Source: Burkholderia glumae LMG 2196 = ATCC 33617 (lineage in GTDB: Bacteria; Pseudomonadota; Gammaproteobacteria; Burkholderiales; Burkholderiaceae). Taken from it: a DNA stretch of 64,000 bases. Each line of letters begins with the position of its first letter. Position 1 is the first letter of the stretch. A program made the position numbers and the translations under genes. This document shows positions 61,602 through 64,000 of the stretch, one piece after another. The notes under the pieces were generated by a model, which saw only the letters and a list, made by a program, of their open reading frames with translations, was not told the origin of the DNA and did no database searches. The stretch is from positions 806,001 through 870,000 of the forward strand of contig NZ_CP009434.1 in the NCBI RefSeq assembly GCF_000960995.1, in the 5' to 3' direction.

Positions 61602-62247
61602 GCGCGGCCGCCGCCGACACGGCTTCATGCCGGCGCGGACGGTGGCCGCCCGTCGCGTTCACGCCGTATAGCGCGAGGCGGCTCCGCGCGTGGACGGCGC
61701 CGCGGGGCAGGGCCGCGTCCGCGGCGATTGCGAGGATCGTTGGCCTCATCGAGGGCCGCCCGCAGCTGGCGGCCGGAACGCGGCCACGCCCAGCAGCGCG
61801 TCGCGCGAGGCGACGTGCGCCTGGCGGCCGCCGTGCGTGAGGCCGGACGCCTTCGTCCCGGCGGCGATGCCCGCGCCGTGACGGCCGGCGCGGCCCGAGG
61901 CCCGGCGCCGATTTCCAGAAGGCCGGCGCGGCAGGCGGCCTCGGGTTCGCCGCGAGCCGATCGTGGGCGCTGGCCGGGGCCAGCCAAATCCCGTGCCGGC
62001 CGGCAGCCTCCATTCCGCCACACCGCCACACCACCACACCACCACACCACCACACCACCACACCACCACACCGCCGCGCCGTTTCCCCCGCCCCTCATGC
62101 TGGCCCGAAACTTGCCCATTGGTAGCGCCGACCCCGCCGGGAAGCTTGCCGGATGGACCCGGCAGGTGGCTGCACCCACACGGCAGCGCGCCGATTTACC
62201 AAAACACCTCACGTCGAATTGTAATTTTTATAAAAAGGATGAATCCA
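61602..62247. other. intergenic region with a microsatellite
   Basis: About 650 bp with no protein-like frame. It holds the 8-bp tandem repeat at 62017-62072. The segment 62205-62245 is AT-rich, and AAGGA lies just before the next gene. It marks the border between the catabolic genes and a run of short unknown genes. Confidence 0.6.
62017..62072. repeat. 8-bp tandem repeat (microsatellite), seven copies
   Basis: Seven units of RCCACACC follow each other in register. The first two are GCCACACC and the next five ACCACACC, then a diverged GCCGCGCC. The array ends about 175 bp before the next start codon. Copy number is expected to vary by slippage; being outside a reading frame it could alter a leader length. 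Confidence 0.9.
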
Positions 62248-62562
62248 ATGAACGAGGTTCAATTCGTCAGACTGATTGCCGCCATGTTGTTCCTGATGGT
62301 CTGCTGGTCGGTGGTGGACGCGGTGCGGATCGCCGCGCGCAGTCCGATCGAGGGCGCGGTGCGACGTGCGCAGACCGTGGTCCGGCTGATGCGCGCGGTG
62401 GTCTACGCCGCGCTGCTCTACGTGCTCTCGGCGTGGTGCGCCTACGAGGCCTGGCTTGCGCCCGAGCTCGTCTCGTACACGCTCGTCACGCTGCTGGTGA
62501 CGGGCGCCATGACCGGCTGCTACATCGGCTGGGTGTACCTGACCGTGCGGCCGCCCGTATGA
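62248..62562 (+). CDS. small two-helix membrane protein, unrecognised
   Basis: This 104-residue protein has a membrane helix at about residues 7-25, a basic stretch (ARSPIEGAVRRAQTVVRLMR), then two hydrophobic segments (VVYAALLYVLSAWCAYEAWL and LVTLLVTGAMTGCYIGWVYLTV). AAGGA precedes the ATG at 62248 by 8 bases; an ATG 9 bases earlier is in frame. It opens a run of short plus-strand genes. I do not recognise the family. Confidence 0.65.
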   Translation: MNEVQFVRLIAAMLFLMVCWSVVDAVRIAARSPIEGAVRRAQTVVRLMRAVVYAALLYVLSAWCAYEAWLAPELVSYTLVTLLVTGAMTGCYIGWVYLTVRPPV

Positions 62563-62635
62563 GCGCTTCCCGCCACGCCATGCTTTCGCGCCGGAACGAG
62601 ACGCCGGCGCGCCATCCCACCTGCAGGACCTGCCG

Positions 62636-62983
62636 ATGATCGCCGCCCAGACCGCACAAGACGTTTTCACGGCGCTCACGCGCGCCGGCTTCGAGATCAG
62701 CCTGCCGCTCTCGCTCGCCCCGATGCGCGAGGACCGCGATTACCGTGCGCTGGTGGCGGCCGGCATCATCGGCCTGAACCTGCCCGTCCACGCCTGGGCC
62801 GACACCGAGATGTGGGCGGTGGTGGCCGCCTACGTGAACGTTCACGGCCTGGTGCCGATCAGCGAGATTCAGGCCGCGAAGCTGCGCCTGACGCCGTTCG
62901 AAACCTCGGCGGCCAATTCGATCATCGCGCTGGCCGCGCAGATCGCGTCGCTGGCGGCCGTCCCCGGCCGACGGGCCGCCTGA
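62636..62983 (+). CDS. small hypothetical protein
   Basis: The 115-residue frame has balanced composition (starts MIAAQTAQDVFTALTRAGF, contains YRALVAAGIIGLNLPVHAWAD and WAVVAAYVNVHGLVPISEIQ). It is an alpha-helical soluble or membrane-associated protein without a recognised domain. It is followed by another small gene 16 bp on and by more such genes, which suggests one operon. Confidence 0.6.
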   Translation: MIAAQTAQDVFTALTRAGFEISLPLSLAPMREDRDYRALVAAGIIGLNLPVHAWADTEMWAVVAAYVNVHGLVPISEIQAAKLRLTPFETSAANSIIALAAQIASLAAVPGRRAA

Positions 62984-62999
62984 CGCTGCGCGGCCCGTC

Positions 63000-63464
63000 A
63001 TGAAACGACGTCAATTGAACAAGGCCCAGTTGCTGCCGCTCGCGCCCGATTACCAGCGGCGCGTGCAGCTGCGCCACCACCTCGCGCTGGCGGCGCTGCG
63101 CGAGGCGCGGGCCACGCCGGAGCAGCTGGCGCTGCTGCTCAGCACGGTGCAGATCGCTTATCTGCTGCGCGCGCCGGCCGTGCGCGACCAGTTGCAAGAG
63201 GGTGCCCACGACGGCCTGGACCTCTACCGCCGCGCCGAGCAGGCGCTCGAGCGCTGCTACGCGCGCCTGGGCGGCGGCGCGCCGATCGCGCTGCGCGACG
63301 ACGAGCGCCGCGATCTCGAACGGCTCGTGACCGCCTACGACGCCAGGCTCGCCGGCCTGCCGTCGCATCGCTACGTCGACGCGCAGGCCGAGTTGCACCA
63401 CTACGTGTTCACGGGCCGCTCGCCGATTCCGCCCGCCGCCGCCCCTGAGGTGGCCCAGCCATGA
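63000..63464 (+). CDS. hypothetical helical protein
   Basis: The 154-residue protein is mostly helical with Leu- and Arg-rich repeats (LAPDYQRRVQLRHHLALAALREARA, LERCYARLGGG, DDERRDLERLVTAYDARLAGL). No catalytic motif or signal is seen. It belongs to the run of short genes at the right end of the window. Not recognised. Confidence 0.6.
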   Translation: MKRRQLNKAQLLPLAPDYQRRVQLRHHLALAALREARATPEQLALLLSTVQIAYLLRAPAVRDQLQEGAHDGLDLYRRAEQALERCYARLGGGAPIALRDDERRDLERLVTAYDARLAGLPSHRYVDAQAELHHYVFTGRSPIPPAAAPEVAQP

Positions 63465-63552
63465 GCCCCGGCTTTTGCCGCCGCATTGCAAAAAACGCCG
63501 GTCCCGACCCGCGTGTCCGGCCGGTGCGCGCTTCATCCTTCGAGGTTTCCGC

Positions 63553-63906
63553 ATGAGTTTCAGCATGAACGAAAAGCCCATGTCCTGTCCGCGCCCCGAC
63601 GCGCCGCGCCGTGCCGACGGCATCGTGTTCCACCTGGCGCTCGGCGACAGCTGGATCGAGACGGTCGGCGTGCCGTTCGAATGCCGCGGCCGCGTCTGGG
63701 CGGTCCACCGCTCGCCGCTGGTGGCGCCCGACAGCCACCCTCGCTACACCGTGTCCGACGTCGAGACGGGACGCAGCTTCCGCCGCGTGCTCGAGCCCAC
63801 CATCGAGGCCGCGCGCGCCGCGGCGATCGGCGTGATCGCCACCATGCCGCCGCCCGTGTGGAACAAGATGGTCCGCTCGCGCGACCATGCGCAGGTGGCG
63901 GCATGA
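63553..63906 (+). CDS. small hypothetical protein
   Basis: The 117-residue protein starts MSFSMNEKPMSCPRPDAP and contains FHLALGDSWIETVGVPFECRGRVWAVHRSPL, a beta-rich core with a Cys/Arg pattern, then a helical tail ending PPPVWNKMVRSRDH. Its stop overlaps the ATG of the next gene (ATGA). The longer frame to 63475 is not needed. It could be a regulator of the small-gene run, but no family is recognised. Confidence 0.6.
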   Translation: MSFSMNEKPMSCPRPDAPRRADGIVFHLALGDSWIETVGVPFECRGRVWAVHRSPLVAPDSHPRYTVSDVETGRSFRRVLEPTIEAARAAAIGVIATMPPPVWNKMVRSRDHAQVAA

Positions 63907-64000
63907 GCGCGGCCGGCACCGACTATCGCGCCGAGCCGCGCGGCGACGAGGTCTCGCCGCCGGTGCGGGCCTCGATGCGCCTGCCGGCCTCGACGCGCCG
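63903..64000 (+). CDS. start of a further gene, truncated by the window
   Basis: An ATG at 63903 overlaps the previous stop (ATGA) and opens a frame that stays open to the window edge. About 32 residues are visible (starts MSAAGTDYRAEPRGDEVS), too few to identify. The overlap supports translational coupling with the preceding gene. Confidence 0.5.
   Translation, partial: MSAAGTDYRAEPRGDEVSPPVRASMRLPASTR

Noticed and set aside
62017..62072. possible CRISPR array
   Set aside because: The units are 8 bp and contiguous, with no spacers; it is a microsatellite.
1..64000. transposase or insertion-sequence search
   Set aside because: No transposase motif or paired terminal inverted repeats were recognised, so the internal deletions cannot be tied to an IS element in this window.

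Overview
The window is a very GC-rich stretch that reads as a Burkholderia genome, probably one of the plant-associated species. The case rests on overall composition and codon choice, the short H-NS-type protein with a Burkholderia-like C-terminal DNA-binding motif, the many LysR and MocR regulators that face small catabolic operons, and secreted pectin-degrading enzymes. I see no rRNA, tRNA, ribosomal or replication genes, and most loci are catabolic or accessory. That fits a secondary chromosome or an accessory region of the main one. The species and the replicon are inferred.

Layout. 1-9.5 kb (mostly minus strand): a DUF1800/DUF1501 pair, an H-NS-like protein, a secreted GH3 beta-glucosidase, a cupin, a three-gene ECF sigma / small membrane protein / periplasmic metal-sensor module resembling CnrH-CnrY-CnrX, two small envelope proteins and a large lipoprotein. 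10-16.9 kb: a GNAT/NAD(P)H-oxidoreductase pair, a MocR regulator, a 1.2-kb gene-poor stretch with several perfect hairpins, a TonB-C-domain lipoprotein and an LprI-domain protein. 17.4-32.6 kb: three regulator-plus-operon units (LysR with MFS and amidohydrolase; MocR with cupin and AhpD-like protein; LysR with dehydrogenase, ALDH, DUF3100 and M20 hydrolase), two tiny well-initiated ORFs, another MFS carrier and YceH.

32.7-37.9 kb is a pectinolytic locus with a GH28 polygalacturonase, a pectinesterase and a 96-residue remnant of a second polygalacturonase. 37.9-43.8 kb holds a lipid-modification cluster: a CFA synthase with its middle deleted, a lipocalin, a CFA-family methyltransferase and a DUF1295 protein. 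It lies near an ECF sigma/RskA anti-sigma pair, and a lone uncharacterised gene with an ExK motif sits between them. 44.5-52 kb has a TSUP transporter, a MEKHLA/PAS protein, a candidate structured RNA, a DUF2817 protein, a LysR and an OYE-family reductase.

52.6-61.6 kb: a BKACE-family enzyme with an unusual inserted repeat domain is followed by a gamma-carbonic anhydrase. Next comes a LysR-linked lysine-catabolic group: an HglS-type 2-oxoadipate dioxygenase, an aminoadipate-semialdehyde dehydrogenase, an FAD oxidase and an aminotransferase. Together these could take pipecolate or piperideine-6-carboxylate to 2-hydroxyglutarate. 62.2-64 kb: after a microsatellite, a run of short uncharacterised plus-strand genes continues past the window edge and may be the start of an accessory island.

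Most interesting items: the BKACE enzyme with about 150 inserted residues carrying Gly-Trp repeats (52.6 kb), the candidate structured RNA (47.55-47.8 kb), the 28-aa Cys peptide and its 48-aa neighbour (23.4-23.7 kb), and two separate genes reduced to head plus tail by in-frame internal deletions (35.8 and 37.9 kb).
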